From Streptomyces sp. Go-475 (lineage in GTDB: Bacteria; Actinomycetota; Actinomycetes; Streptomycetales; Streptomycetaceae), in contig NZ_CP026121.1 of the NCBI RefSeq assembly GCF_003330845.1, positions 8,041,501-8,105,500 of the forward strand: a stretch of DNA of 64,000 nucleotides, in the 5' to 3' direction. The notes below the pieces were generated by a model. That model made no database searches. It saw only the letters and a program-made list of their open reading frames with translations, and was not told where the DNA came from. This document shows, one piece after another, positions 25,242 to 35,201 of this stretch (its first letter is position 1; every line of letters begins with the position of its first letter). The position numbers were made by a program, and so were the translations under genes.

Positions 25242-25325
25242 GGGGTTCGGCTTCCTTCGCGCGACGAATGACGGCATCGGACAAGCACCGGCCCCGACCG
25301 GTTACCGATGAGTATGGGAACACTG

Positions 25326-25354
25326 TTGACACTCGTCAAGACTCCGCTTACGTT
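25326..25354 (+). promoter_or_regulatory. Promoter of the DUF3068 gene
   Basis: TTGACA (25326-25331), a 17-bp spacer and TACGTT (25349-25354) form a strong vegetative-type promoter. The start point would be near 25361, leaving a leader of about 145 nt before the ATG at 25507 with a GGGAG box. Confidence 0.6.
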
Positions 25355-25506
25355 CCCTGGCTCAGACGCACCACGTTTCCCGGTCCGACGCGCGCACCCT
25401 GCCCCGCACCGGCCGCCTGGTGATCGTCCCCATTCCCCGGACCTGGCATTTCCCCGTCACCACGGGCCGCCGCCCCGTCCGCCCCTACCGTTCGCCGGGA
25501 GTCTCC

Positions 25507-26547
25507 ATGCTCCGACGTGTCCCATCCCTGCTTGCCCTCGCCCTGCTGGGTGTCGGCGTCTTCCTCCTCACCCTCGCACCACTGCTGACCTGGTATGTCG
25601 TTCCGCGCGTGAAACTCACCCCGCTCGATGTGGACGTGACGTCGGTGATGACCGGACGGGGGAGCTACTTCGACGCCGACGCGGCAACCACCGTGCACGG
25701 GCGCACGATCACTGTCACTCGGCGGGTCCTGGGCGACGTTGACGCCGGCGCCGCCCACAACGCCGCCGTGTGGGACGTCTCCACGACCATCGACACACCG
25801 AAGACCCTGCCGCTGAAGGACCCGCGACGATCCCTGCAGTGGACCGTGGAACGCTGGGTGTCCGACCGCCGCACCAACCTGCCCGTTCACTGCTGCGGGG
25901 AGACACCGGCCTTCGACGCGGACGCGTTCCTGAAGTTCCCCTTCGACGTCCGCAAGCAGACCTACCGCTGGTGGGACAGCACTCTCGGCGCCTCGATCCC
26001 GTTGCGCTACACCGGCACGAAGAAGGTGTTCGGCCACGAGGGTTACCGGTTCACCGGCTCGATTCGGCCGGTCCGTACCGGCACGCGCCAAGTTCCCGGG
26101 GCTTTGGTCGGGCTTCCTCGACAGGGACAGGTGCTCGCCGAGCAGTGGTACGCCAACGCTCGTATCGCCCTGGTCGTGGACCGGCACAGCGGCCAGATCA
26201 TCGACGCGAGCATCGCACCGAAGGTGACGCTGCGCCGCCCCGGTGGCGAGCGGGACGAGGTCACCCTGCTGCAGAGCGACCGCCTCGGAATGAGCGACGC
26301 CACCCGCCGTGTCGTGGTGGACCGGGCCGTGGCCGACAGTCGCAAACTCCAACTCGTCGAAGGGACTCTGCCGACCGCGGCACTGTCGGTGGGCGGCCCG
26401 CTTGCCGTCCTGGCGCTGCTGATGCTGCTGATGCTGCTGATGCAGGGGAGGCGCTCACCGTCCGTCGTAACGCGCGAAGGAGCTTTGTCACCCGCGCGTA
26501 ACGATCCGCACCAGGACGCTCATGACACGAATTTGTCATCGACGTGA
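25507..26547 (+). CDS. DUF3068 (PorA-like) envelope protein
   Basis: 346 residues with an N-terminal membrane anchor (about 9-30), a large extracytoplasmic domain and a C-terminal hydrophobic helix rich in Leu/Met (about 302-318, LLMLLMLLM). The domain contains TYRWWDSTLG and LRYTGTKKVFGHEGYRFTG, typical of DUF3068, a family of actinobacterial envelope proteins of unknown function. GGGAG lies five bases before the ATG. The 252 bp to the next gene hold nothing I recognise. Placement just before the AftD-type operon suggests a shared envelope role (inference). Confidence 0.8.
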   Translation: MLRRVPSLLALALLGVGVFLLTLAPLLTWYVVPRVKLTPLDVDVTSVMTGRGSYFDADAATTVHGRTITVTRRVLGDVDAGAAHNAAVWDVSTTIDTPKTLPLKDPRRSLQWTVERWVSDRRTNLPVHCCGETPAFDADAFLKFPFDVRKQTYRWWDSTLGASIPLRYTGTKKVFGHEGYRFTGSIRPVRTGTRQVPGALVGLPRQGQVLAEQWYANARIALVVDRHSGQIIDASIAPKVTLRRPGGERDEVTLLQSDRLGMSDATRRVVVDRAVADSRKLQLVEGTLPTAALSVGGPLAVLALLMLLMLLMQGRRSPSVVTREGALSPARNDPHQDAHDTNLSST

Positions 26548-26799
26548 CTAGTGCGTGAGCACAGTGTATCCAAAACTGACGGCGCCACGTGCACCCCGAT
26601 CGCGATGGCACCCGGGTCGGCCCGCCCCGAACGCGCCGGCCCGTGCATTGCGCGCCCCGACGCGCGAAACGTATACCCCGCGCCCAACTCGCGCGGACCG
26701 CCAAGCCCACCTCGATCGCGTGCTGTGGGCCGTCGGACACGGCTCACGTCCCGTCCCAGTCACCCGCACCCGTGCGTCCTGCCATGAGTCGGAGCCCCC

Positions 26800-27978
26800 A
26801 TGCCCCAGAACGCCCCTGTCCTGGCAACCGCTCCCCACGTCACCGAGGCGGCCGGTTCCACCGCATCCCCTGACCCGCCCCGGCCGGGCACCGTCGGCGC
26901 TCCCCTGCGCCTCACCTTCCTCGCCCGCCGCGACCTCGGCAACAGCGCGGCCGGCGGCAGCGAACTGCTCGTCCACCGCATCGCCGAAGGGCTGGCCGAA
27001 ACCGGCCACGACGTGTCCCTGGTGTGCGGTGGACCGGCCGCCGAGGACCGCGCCTACCGCGTGGTGTCGGCGGGCAGCGACGCGGGCCACTTCCTGCGCG
27101 CCCGGCGGACGTTCACCCGCCGGGTCGGCGAGGCGGATCTGCTCGTCGAGGTCTGCAACGGGATGCCGTACCTCACCCCGCTGTGGCACCGCGGTCCCAC
27201 TCTCTGCCTGGTCAACCACGTCCACACCGACCTGTGGAGCATGCGCTACCCGGCGCCGGCCGCATTCCTCGGGCGCCGGCTGGAGCACTGGGCGCTGGCC
27301 GGCGCCCACCGCGGGAACCTGGTGATCGCCGTCTCCGAGTCGACCGCCTCGGCGCTCACCCGGATCGGCGTCCCCGAGGACCGCATCCGGCTGGTGCACA
27401 ACGGGGTCGAGGAACCCGGCCCGCTCGTTCCCAAGGCCGCCGAGCCGCTCTTCCTCGCGATGGGCCGGCTCGTCGAGTACAAACGGGTCGATCTCCTGCT
27501 GAGGCTGTGGGAACGAGTCCGCCCGGTCACCGGCGGCCGGCTGGTGATCGTGGGGGACGGTCCCGAACGTCGGCGGCTCCAGGCGCAGGCCGGGCCCGGC
27601 GTGGTCTTCACCGGGCGGGTGTCGGAAGAGGAAAAGCACCAACTGCTCTGCCGCTCCTGGCTGTTGCTGCATCCGTCGGCCGTCGAGGGGTGGGGGCTGG
27701 TCGTCATGGAGGCCGCTGTCCGTGGCACGCCCGCCATCGGCTTCGACATACCGGGGCTGCGCGACTCCGTCCGGGACGGCCTGACCGGTGTGCTGGCCCG
27801 CGGAGAGAGTGCCTTCGTCGCCGCATGGTGCACCCTCGCGCTCAGCGACGGGAAGCGGGAGCAGATGGGCCGGGCGGCCGCCGGCCGAGCCGCCGGCTTC
27901 ACCTGGCGGCACACGCTCGACCAGTTCCGGGCCGTGGCCGTCGAGGCATACGCCCGACACGCCGGGGGCCGCGCGTGA
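26800..27978 (+). CDS. GT4-family glycosyltransferase
   Basis: A 392-residue GT-B retaining glycosyltransferase. The N-domain starts LRLTFLARRDLGNSAAGGSE (acceptor loop). The C-domain has LFLAMGRLVEYKRVDLLL, VIVGDGPERRRLQ and the EX7E motif in EGWGLVVMEA, used for nucleotide-sugar binding. It is likely a cytoplasmic transferase adding a hexose to a lipid or glycan acceptor. It is the first gene of a seven-gene overlapping operon; its stop overlaps the methyltransferase GTG by 4 bp. Confidence 0.9.
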   Translation: MPQNAPVLATAPHVTEAAGSTASPDPPRPGTVGAPLRLTFLARRDLGNSAAGGSELLVHRIAEGLAETGHDVSLVCGGPAAEDRAYRVVSAGSDAGHFLRARRTFTRRVGEADLLVEVCNGMPYLTPLWHRGPTLCLVNHVHTDLWSMRYPAPAAFLGRRLEHWALAGAHRGNLVIAVSESTASALTRIGVPEDRIRLVHNGVEEPGPLVPKAAEPLFLAMGRLVEYKRVDLLLRLWERVRPVTGGRLVIVGDGPERRRLQAQAGPGVVFTGRVSEEEKHQLLCRSWLLLHPSAVEGWGLVVMEAAVRGTPAIGFDIPGLRDSVRDGLTGVLARGESAFVAAWCTLALSDGKREQMGRAAAGRAAGFTWRHTLDQFRAVAVEAYARHAGGRA

Positions 27979-28721
27979 CGCCCACCGCGACCGTCCTCAA
28001 AGACCCTTCGCCGCGCCGCTCCCTCACCCTCTTCCGCGCGTTCCGGCGCGAGCAGACCGACCCCGGGCTCTGCTACGCACTACTCGCCCGGGACTCCGCC
28101 GACCAGCTGGAGAAGCACGTGCCGCTGGCCGGCCGGGTGGTGGTGGACGTCGGTGGCGGCAGCGGTCACTTCACCGAGGAGTTCCTTCGCCGGGGTGCCC
28201 ACGCCTACCTCTTCGAACCCGACCTCGCCGAGCTGACCGCCAGGGGGCACGCGCCCCGGCACGCCGTGCGCGCCGACGGCTACCTGCTGCCGCTCGCCGA
28301 CGGTGTCGCGGACGTCTGCTTCTCCTCCAACGTCCTGGAGCACGTGGCCGACCCGCAGACCTTCCTCAGTGAGCTGATCCGGGTCACCCGGCCCGGCGGA
28401 CTGATCTACGTCTCCTTCACCAACTGGTACTCCCCGTGGGGCGGGCACGAGACCGCCCCCTGGCACTACCTCGGCGCACACCGCGCTCGAGAGCGCTACC
28501 GCCGCCGTACCGGACGCACGGCCAAACACACCCTCGGCGAGAACCTCTTCGCCGTCCACATCGGCCCCACCCTCCGGCAGGTACGGGCCCGGGACGACGT
28601 GACCGTCGTGTCGGCGCGCTCCCGCTACTGGCCCTTTCTCGCATCCGCCGTCACCCGCGTCCCGTGGCTGCGCGAGTTCGTCACCTGGAACCTCCTTCTC
28701 CTCCTCCGGCGGTGCTCATGA
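27975..28721 (+). CDS. SAM-dependent methyltransferase (class I)
   Basis: 248 residues with motif I VVVDVGGGSGHFTEEF near residue 57, an acidic post-I FEPDLAEL, and the Methyltransf_11 block DVCFSSNVLEHVADP followed by RVTRPGGLIYVSF. The GTG start overlaps the glycosyltransferase stop (GTGA) and the stop overlaps the AftD-like ATG (ATGA). It probably methylates a sugar or lipid intermediate of the pathway encoded by the operon. The aromatic-rich insert NWYSPWGGHETAPWHYLG is seen in sugar/lipid-active relatives. Confidence 0.88.
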   Translation: MTPTATVLKDPSPRRSLTLFRAFRREQTDPGLCYALLARDSADQLEKHVPLAGRVVVDVGGGSGHFTEEFLRRGAHAYLFEPDLAELTARGHAPRHAVRADGYLLPLADGVADVCFSSNVLEHVADPQTFLSELIRVTRPGGLIYVSFTNWYSPWGGHETAPWHYLGAHRARERYRRRTGRTAKHTLGENLFAVHIGPTLRQVRARDDVTVVSARSRYWPFLASAVTRVPWLREFVTWNLLLLLRRCS

Positions 28722-31700
28722 CCGATCTGCTGGCCGCGGCACCCGCCGAGCCCGGCTCTCCCCATTCCGGCCGCGAGCCCCGCGACGGCTCCTCGACACC
28801 CGGCGGCCGACGGCGCCGCCGCACGCTCCTGGCCTTCTGGGCGGTCGTCTTCCTCACCTTCCTCGCCCCCTCGCCGGGCAAGATGACCTTCGAGACCAAG
28901 CTCGGTGTGGCCCTGGACCCCATGCGGTTCCTGGGCGACCTCGGTCACCTCTGGCAGGCCCGGGCGGGTTTCGGTGGCATCAGCGACCAGTACGTCGGCT
29001 ACGTCTTCCCCTCCCTGCCGTACTACGCGCTGACGGACCTCGCGCATGTGCCGGTGTGGCTGGCCGAGCGCTTCTGGATGTCGGCCATCGTCACCACCGC
29101 GTTCTGGGGCGCGCTGCGCCTCGCCGAACGGCTGGACATCGGCACCCGGCCGACCCGCTTCCTCGGCGCCGTGGCCTACGCGCTGTGGCCGACGTTCACC
29201 ATCGTCGTGGGGTCCACCTCGGCCGCCGCGCTGCCCGGCGCGATGCTCCCGTGGGTGCTGCTGCCGCTGACCTCGCCCAGCCTCAACGCCCGTACCATGG
29301 CGGCCCGTTCGGCACTGCTCGTGCCCTTCATGGGCGGTGTCAACGCCGTCTCCACGCTGGCTTCGCTGGTGCCCGTCGCCCTGTACCTGGTCAGTCGGCC
29401 CGGGAACGAGCACCGGCGCCACAAGTGGTCGCTGATCGCGTGGTGGAGCGTATGCGTGACGCTGACCACGCTGTGGTGGGTGGTTCCGCTGTTCCTGCTG
29501 CGGGTCTACGGCGAGAATTTCCTGCCGTACATCGAACAGGCCGACACCACGACCGCGACGATGGCGGCCACCGAGTTCCTGCGCGGAGCCGGCAACTGGG
29601 TCGCCTATCTGCACTTCGGGCAGGCCTGGCTGCCCGCCGGGTGGACCGTGGCCACCGCGGGCGTCGCTGTGCTGTGCTCGGCGTTGGCGGCGGCCCTCGG
29701 CCTGGGCGGACTGGCCCGGCGCGACCTGCCCGAACGTCGGTGGCTGGTGCTGACCGCGCTGCTCGCGGCCCTCGTCGCCCTGCCCGGATACAGCGGCTCG
29801 CTGGGCGGCCCCTTCCACCACACCGTGCAGGAGTGGCTGGACGGCCCGCTCAGCCCGTTCCGCAACATCTACAAGTTCCAGCCCGGACTCGCTCTTGCTC
29901 TCGCCCTGGGCCTCACCCACCTGACGGCGGTGGCCACCGCACGGCTCGTCGTCCGCGTCCCGCGCCCCCGCCGGCTCGCGCCCGCCCTGGCGGTGCTGAT
30001 CGTCCTGCCCGGCCTCGCCCTGCCCTACCTCAACGGCACCCACCTGCAGCCCGGCGCGTTCAGCCGACTGCCCGCCCACTGGAGCAAGGCCGCCGACTGG
30101 CTGGAACGGCACACCCCCGAAGACCGGGCCCTCGTCGTCCCAGCCACCGCGCACGGCACCTACACCTGGGGCTCACCCATCGACGAACCCCTGGACGTGC
30201 TCGCCAAGTCCCCTTGGGCACAACGGGACTTCGTGCCGTTCGGCACGGCGGGCGCGCGCCGCACCATGGACGCGGTGCAGCAGGCGCTGCAGACCGGGGC
30301 CCAGGTGCCGGGACTGCGCGATGTCCTGACCCGGGCCGGGCTGTACGCCGTCGTCGTGCGCAACGACCTGGACCCCGACCAGATCGGATACGTCCCGCCC
30401 CCTGTGGTCCAGCGCACCCTGGAATCCTCCGGCTACCGCAAGGTAGCCCGGTTCGGACCGTTGTTGACCGCCGGCCGCATCCCCGAGGACACCCCCCTCC
30501 AGGTCCAGGGCATCTACCCCCGTCAGCGGGCGGTGGAGATCTACGAACCGACCGACAACACCGCCCGACCCGGCCGGGTCGCCCTCAAGCCGGTCTCCGA
30601 CACCGTCGCCGTCAGCGGCGGCCCCGAGTCGCTCCTCCGGCTCTCCGCAGCCGACCCGACGTTGAAGAACCGTCCCACCGTGCTCACCGGTGACGCCCAC
30701 CCCGGCCTGGGCGTGACGCCGGAACAGGTCGTCGCGGACGGACTGCGCCGCGCCGACACCCGCTTCGGCCTCGTCGGCGCGAACACCTCGTACACCTACT
30801 CAGTGGGGGAGCGGAACCCGGTCGACAGCACCCAGGACCCGGACCAGGAACCCAAACAGATACTGCCGACTCAGGGGATCAGCCACCAAACGACGGCTGT
30901 GCTGCACGGCGCCCGCTCGGTGAACGCGTCGAGCAGCGGCAACTGGCTGTTCCAACTCCCGCAGTACGACCCGGTCAACGCCTTCGACGGCGACTCCCGC
31001 ACCGCCTGGGCGGAGGGGAGTGCGGGGACGCCCGTGGGCCAGTGGCTGCGCATCGCCTTCGACGCCCCGACCCGCCTCCCGTCCTCGATCTCGGTGACCC
31101 CTCTGGCCGGCGACGGCATGCGGGCGGTACCCACCGAGGTGCGCGTGGAGACCGACCGTGGCCGGGCCGACAGTGCCCTGCAACCGAACGGCACCCGGCA
31201 GAGCGTCGCCGCGCCGACCGGGACCGCGAAGTGGCTGAAGATCACCGTTCTGGCGGTGCAGCAGTTCCGGCCGGGGCTCTCCGGCGCCGGGTTCGCCGAG
31301 GTGGCGGTGCCCGGAGTGCGGGTCACCCGGGCCCTGGCGCTGCCCACCGACGCCGACCGCACACAGTCGGCTGCCCGCGTCTACTCGCTGCACCGCGACA
31401 CCGCGCCCGGCGGCCTCTCCCCGGCCGAGTCCGGACTGCACCGGCAGTTCCGGACGCCGACGCGCGGCTCGTACGACATCTCCGTGCGCGCACAGGCCGT
31501 ACCCGGCACCGGACTCGACCGCCTGCTCGACCGGATCGCCTCGGCCCGGGGGAACCGGATCACCGTCACCGCGGACTCCACGAGCCGGCTGAGCGCGGAC
31601 CTGAGCCCCCGCAATCTCGCCGACGGTGACCTCACCACCGCCTGGATCGCGGGCGACCGGCCCGTCGTCCATCTGCGCTGGCAGGGCAGGAAGATGATCG

Positions 31701-33064
31701 ACCAGATCGTGTTCGGGGCGGCGCACGGACTGTCCGCGCGGCCCGCCGAGGTCCGCATCAGCACCCCGTACGGGTCCACCACGGCCGGCGTCGACGACAA
31801 CGGCATCACCCGCTTCGACCCGATCACCACGGATCGGCTGGACGTCACCTTCAGCAAGATCGCGGAGACGACGGTCCACAACCCGGTCGCCGACGCCCGG
31901 CTCCAACTGCCTGTGGGCCTGAGCGAGATCTACGTACCGGCATTGGCCGGCTACCGCACTCCCCAGCCCGCCCCGGCCGCGCGGTTCTCCCTGGGGTGCG
32001 GGAAAGGGCCTGCGCTCGTCGTCGACGGCAAGCGGTACGCCACCAAGGTCTCGGGCCACGTCAGCGATCTGACGCAGCGCCGGCAGCTGACGGTCCGGCT
32101 CTGCACGGGCACGGCTCTCGGCCTCGACCCCGGCACGCATCGGGTGGACGCGGACGACAGCGGGGCGCTCGCTGTGACGGACGTGACCCTGCGACACGGT
32201 GCAACCGCCGCGCTGGCCGGCGATTCCCGTACCGTCGCAGTCCGTACCTGGCATGCCGACGACCGCAGTGTCTTCGTCGGCGCGGGCCGGGCGTCGTACC
32301 TGCAGACGTACGAGAACGTCAACGTCGGCTGGAGGGCCACCCTCAACGGCCGGGAGCTGAAGCCGCTGCGCCTCGACGGCTGGCAGCAGGGATGGCTCAT
32401 CCCCGCGGGACAGGGAGGCACCGTCCACCTCGAGTACGCTCCGGCCCGCGTGTACCACGCAGGCCTCGTCGGCGGAGCGGTGGGGGTGGCGGCGGTGGCC
32501 GTACTCGCCTTCGTCAAGCGGCGGCGCACTGTGCCCGCGCACGGCGCTGTTGCCGCTGCCCCGGTCCCGACGCTGCCTCCGCCTCCGGGCCAGTTGCTGG
32601 GAACGGTGGTGCTGGCGGGCGTGGTGTCTGCCGCCGCAGGACCGATGGCGCTGATCGTGGTGGCCTTGGCCGCCGTGGCCCGGTGGCGGGCGTCGCTGCT
32701 GACGCCGATCGCCGTGGCCGCCATGGCCGCCGCTGGTGTCGTCGCGGCGACGGGCGCCGGCCAACCCGTCTCCCTGGGCACAGGCGCATTCGGCACGGTC
32801 GGACAGGCGTTGGCCCTCACCGCGTTGTCGGCGGCCCTGGTCACCGCGGACGGGCTCGGTCGAGGCAGGCGTTCCGGTGGCACCGGCCCGACACAGCGGA
32901 CCGTGGCCGTGTCCCGGGCCACGGCCACGGTGGTTCCGGCCGAAGAAGGGCAGGGCGACCCGGACACCGTCACGGCGGTACAGACCGGGAAACAGCCGCT
33001 CGGGCACCCGGAGACCAGCCAGGGCTCCGACGAGCGGACCGGACGAGAGGAGGGTTCGGCATGA
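28718..33064 (+). CDS. AftD-like alpha-(1->3)-arabinofuranosyltransferase (DUF3367)
   Basis: A very large (1448 residue) GT-C type membrane protein. The N-terminal half has about 11-12 hydrophobic helices, begins after FLTFLAPSPGKMTFETKLGV and includes the DUF3367 block WFGG-like/VYLHFGQAWLPAGW. The central half carries two discoidin/F5-8C-like modules (AFDGDSRTAWAEGS, DLTTAWIAG). The C-terminus ends with further membrane helices (about 1260-1360). AftD enzymes use decaprenyl-phosphate-arabinofuranose to extend arabinan outside the cell in mycobacteria. Here the acceptor is unknown. It is embedded in the operon by 4-bp overlaps at both ends. Confidence 0.85.
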   Translation: MTDLLAAAPAEPGSPHSGREPRDGSSTPGGRRRRRTLLAFWAVVFLTFLAPSPGKMTFETKLGVALDPMRFLGDLGHLWQARAGFGGISDQYVGYVFPSLPYYALTDLAHVPVWLAERFWMSAIVTTAFWGALRLAERLDIGTRPTRFLGAVAYALWPTFTIVVGSTSAAALPGAMLPWVLLPLTSPSLNARTMAARSALLVPFMGGVNAVSTLASLVPVALYLVSRPGNEHRRHKWSLIAWWSVCVTLTTLWWVVPLFLLRVYGENFLPYIEQADTTTATMAATEFLRGAGNWVAYLHFGQAWLPAGWTVATAGVAVLCSALAAALGLGGLARRDLPERRWLVLTALLAALVALPGYSGSLGGPFHHTVQEWLDGPLSPFRNIYKFQPGLALALALGLTHLTAVATARLVVRVPRPRRLAPALAVLIVLPGLALPYLNGTHLQPGAFSRLPAHWSKAADWLERHTPEDRALVVPATAHGTYTWGSPIDEPLDVLAKSPWAQRDFVPFGTAGARRTMDAVQQALQTGAQVPGLRDVLTRAGLYAVVVRNDLDPDQIGYVPPPVVQRTLESSGYRKVARFGPLLTAGRIPEDTPLQVQGIYPRQRAVEIYEPTDNTARPGRVALKPVSDTVAVSGGPESLLRLSAADPTLKNRPTVLTGDAHPGLGVTPEQVVADGLRRADTRFGLVGANTSYTYSVGERNPVDSTQDPDQEPKQILPTQGISHQTTAVLHGARSVNASSSGNWLFQLPQYDPVNAFDGDSRTAWAEGSAGTPVGQWLRIAFDAPTRLPSSISVTPLAGDGMRAVPTEVRVETDRGRADSALQPNGTRQSVAAPTGTAKWLKITVLAVQQFRPGLSGAGFAEVAVPGVRVTRALALPTDADRTQSAARVYSLHRDTAPGGLSPAESGLHRQFRTPTRGSYDISVRAQAVPGTGLDRLLDRIASARGNRITVTADSTSRLSADLSPRNLADGDLTTAWIAGDRPVVHLRWQGRKMIDQIVFGAAHGLSARPAEVRISTPYGSTTAGVDDNGITRFDPITTDRLDVTFSKIAETTVHNPVADARLQLPVGLSEIYVPALAGYRTPQPAPAARFSLGCGKGPALVVDGKRYATKVSGHVSDLTQRRQLTVRLCTGTALGLDPGTHRVDADDSGALAVTDVTLRHGATAALAGDSRTVAVRTWHADDRSVFVGAGRASYLQTYENVNVGWRATLNGRELKPLRLDGWQQGWLIPAGQGGTVHLEYAPARVYHAGLVGGAVGVAAVAVLAFVKRRRTVPAHGAVAAAPVPTLPPPPGQLLGTVVLAGVVSAAAGPMALIVVALAAVARWRASLLTPIAVAAMAAAGVVAATGAGQPVSLGTGAFGTVGQALALTALSAALVTADGLGRGRRSGGTGPTQRTVAVSRATATVVPAEEGQGDPDTVTAVQTGKQPLGHPETSQGSDERTGREEGSA

Positions 33065-34464
33065 CCGCCCCGGTGAGGTTCGCCCCACCGCGCGAGGGGC
33101 TCCGCGAGCTGTTCACGCCCGCGTGGCGCATCCCCTTCGGTCCCGTGGACGAGGTGTCCCGGCACTGGGTCAGAGAGACGGAACCGGAGACGGTGCACAT
33201 CGAGGTGCATCTCTCCGGTCGTCCCGAACCCGGCCGGTTGCGGCACGCGTTCGCGGAGGCCCTGCGCCGCCATCCCCGTGTGCTGCTGCGCGAGGCACCC
33301 GGGCGCTGGTACCGACGGCGCTACGAGTGGGACGTGACACGGGGCCCGGACGTGGACCCGGTCCACTTCCCGCCGTCCGGCCCGGGCGCGCTCGTGTCGG
33401 CCCGCATCCGGGCCCTGTCCCACTGCCCGTCACTGTCGGCGTCACCGCCGCTGCGGTTGGAGGTGGTGGATCCCGGCCCGGACGCCGACGGCTGTGTGCT
33501 GGTCCTGACCCTCCACCACACCGCCCTTGACGCACCGACCGGACTGCGGCTGTTGGCCACCACGGCCGAGGTGTACGGCGGGGTGGACAACGAGCCCGCG
33601 CCGCCCCGTCCCGGCCGCGGGCGGAGCGGGCCCGAGGCCGTGCCCCCGGCCCCGCGCGGCCGACCGGCGCGGGTCGCGACGGGTGCGCCGGCCGATGGCC
33701 GGAGAGCGGGCGCCGCCGTCGACGGGCTTGCCCTGGCCGAACTTCCCGCCCCCGCACGCCCACTCCGTGGCCTCGACGGCACGGCTCCCCACACTCTCAA
33801 CGACCAGCTGCTGGTGGCCGCTTCCCTCACGGTGACCCGCTGGAACCGGCTGCATGGCAGCCCTGTCCGGCCCGTCTGGCTGAACATGCCCGTGGACGAC
33901 CGTCCGCACGGCCCGCACATGCCGATGGGGAACGGCACCCGGATGTTCAGGGTGCCGGTCTCCCCGCAGGACCCTGCCGACCAGCCGCGGCTGGCAGCGG
34001 ATCCACCCGATCCGGATGCGGTCGCCCGGCTCCTGGCGCAGACGGCGCTACGCACCCGCGCGCTCAAGGCCGCCCGGCCCGGTCCGCCGCTCGGCCGGAG
34101 CGCGGCGCTGCTCACCCTGCCCGTGCTGCCCGTCGGCGCCCGGCGGGCGGTGGCCCGCGCGGTACGTGAGGCGGGGTCGTCGCGCGCGTCGACCATGCTG
34201 GTCAGCAATCTGGGCCGGGCCCCGTATCCCCTCGACTTCGGGGACGCGGGACGGGCCCGCGCCGTGTGGTTCTCCGGCCCCGCCCGTCGGCCGACCGGAC
34301 TGAGCCTCACCGTCACCGGCGCCGACGACCGTCTGCACGTGGCACTGCGCTGGTCGCGGACCCTCTTCGACGACACCGCCGGCGCCCGTCTGAGCGAGCT
34401 CTTCGCCCGGTCCCTCCACGCCACCTCGTGGCGGGACCCCGTACCCCACCGGAACCGCGCATGA
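33061..34464 (+). CDS. Condensation-domain/PapA-like acyltransferase
   Basis: 467 residues. The N-terminal lobe reads DEVSRHWVRETEPETVHIEV and carries the CoA-dependent acyltransferase motif as HHTALDA (His152, His153, Asp157; the usual final Gly is Ala). The second lobe contains LNDQLLVAASLTVTRWNRL and VSNLGRAPYPLDFG, typical of C-domain/PapA/wax-ester-synthase folds. It probably transfers an acyl chain to a sugar hydroxyl in the glycoconjugate made by this operon. Its start and stop overlap the flanking genes by 4 bp. Whether the HHxxxDA variant is active cannot be told from sequence. Confidence 0.8.
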   Translation: MTAPVRFAPPREGLRELFTPAWRIPFGPVDEVSRHWVRETEPETVHIEVHLSGRPEPGRLRHAFAEALRRHPRVLLREAPGRWYRRRYEWDVTRGPDVDPVHFPPSGPGALVSARIRALSHCPSLSASPPLRLEVVDPGPDADGCVLVLTLHHTALDAPTGLRLLATTAEVYGGVDNEPAPPRPGRGRSGPEAVPPAPRGRPARVATGAPADGRRAGAAVDGLALAELPAPARPLRGLDGTAPHTLNDQLLVAASLTVTRWNRLHGSPVRPVWLNMPVDDRPHGPHMPMGNGTRMFRVPVSPQDPADQPRLAADPPDPDAVARLLAQTALRTRALKAARPGPPLGRSAALLTLPVLPVGARRAVARAVREAGSSRASTMLVSNLGRAPYPLDFGDAGRARAVWFSGPARRPTGLSLTVTGADDRLHVALRWSRTLFDDTAGARLSELFARSLHATSWRDPVPHRNRA

Positions 34465-35201
34465 CCGCCACGATGCGCCCCGCCGAGCTGCGGGACTTCT
34501 ACGAGAACCCCGCCGTCCCCGTCGCCTCCGGGGCCGAGCGCAGTCTGCGCCAGGCCCGGATCCTGGCCCGCGCCCTGGGACCGGCGAGCCCCGGCCGGGC
34601 CCCCGCGACGGTCCTGGACGTCGGCTGCGGCGACGGCACGGCGGCGCAGACGGCGGCGCGAGAGCTGCACGGTCACCACGTCATCGGCATCGACTGGTCG
34701 CAGGACGCGCTGCGCCGTGCCGCGCCGCGTCTGTCGGCCGCCGTACGAGGAGAACTCTCCGGCCGCGGTCTGCCGGTCGCGACGGCCAGCGTCGACGCAG
34801 TGCTGTTCAGCGAGGTCATCGAACACCTAGTCGACCCGGACAGTGCGCTCGACGAGCTGCGCCGGGTACTCCGTCCCGGCGGACATCTGATGCTCTCCAC
34901 CCCAAACCTGGCAGCCTGGTACAACCGCGCGCTGCTCTTGGCGGGCGTACAACCCGTGTTCTCCGAGGTCAGCCTGCGCGCCATCCACGGCCGCCCGGGA
35001 CGCGAGGTCGTCGGCCACCTCCGGCTCAGTACGGCGCGTGCCCTGCGCGGTCTCGTCACGGCGTCCGGGTTCGAAGTGACAGCGGTGGCCGGTGCTCCTT
35101 TCCACGGGGTCCCGCGGCCGCTGCGCCCACTGGACCGGGCGCTGTGCCGGATCCCGTCGCTCGCCTCCATTCTCCTCGTGCACGCTCGGCGGATGCCGTG
35201 A
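34461..35201 (+). CDS. SAM-dependent methyltransferase (second of the operon)
   Basis: 246 residues with motif I VLDVGCGDGTAAQTAARELH near residue 50, IGIDWSQDALR as motif II, and AVLFSEVIEHLVDPDSALDELRRVLRPGGH. This is the Methyltransf_11/23 type. The downstream Trm112-like small protein could be its activator, as Trm112 proteins partner with methyltransferases in other systems (inference). The overlaps with both neighbours are ATGA and GTGA. It is distinct from the methyltransferase at 27975. Confidence 0.88.
   Translation: MTATMRPAELRDFYENPAVPVASGAERSLRQARILARALGPASPGRAPATVLDVGCGDGTAAQTAARELHGHHVIGIDWSQDALRRAAPRLSAAVRGELSGRGLPVATASVDAVLFSEVIEHLVDPDSALDELRRVLRPGGHLMLSTPNLAAWYNRALLLAGVQPVFSEVSLRAIHGRPGREVVGHLRLSTARALRGLVTASGFEVTAVAGAPFHGVPRPLRPLDRALCRIPSLASILLVHARRMP

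Noticed and set aside
28625..33088. Long minus-strand frames opposite the AftD-like gene
   Set aside because: They are shadows of a gene with clear membrane and discoidin-like domains.
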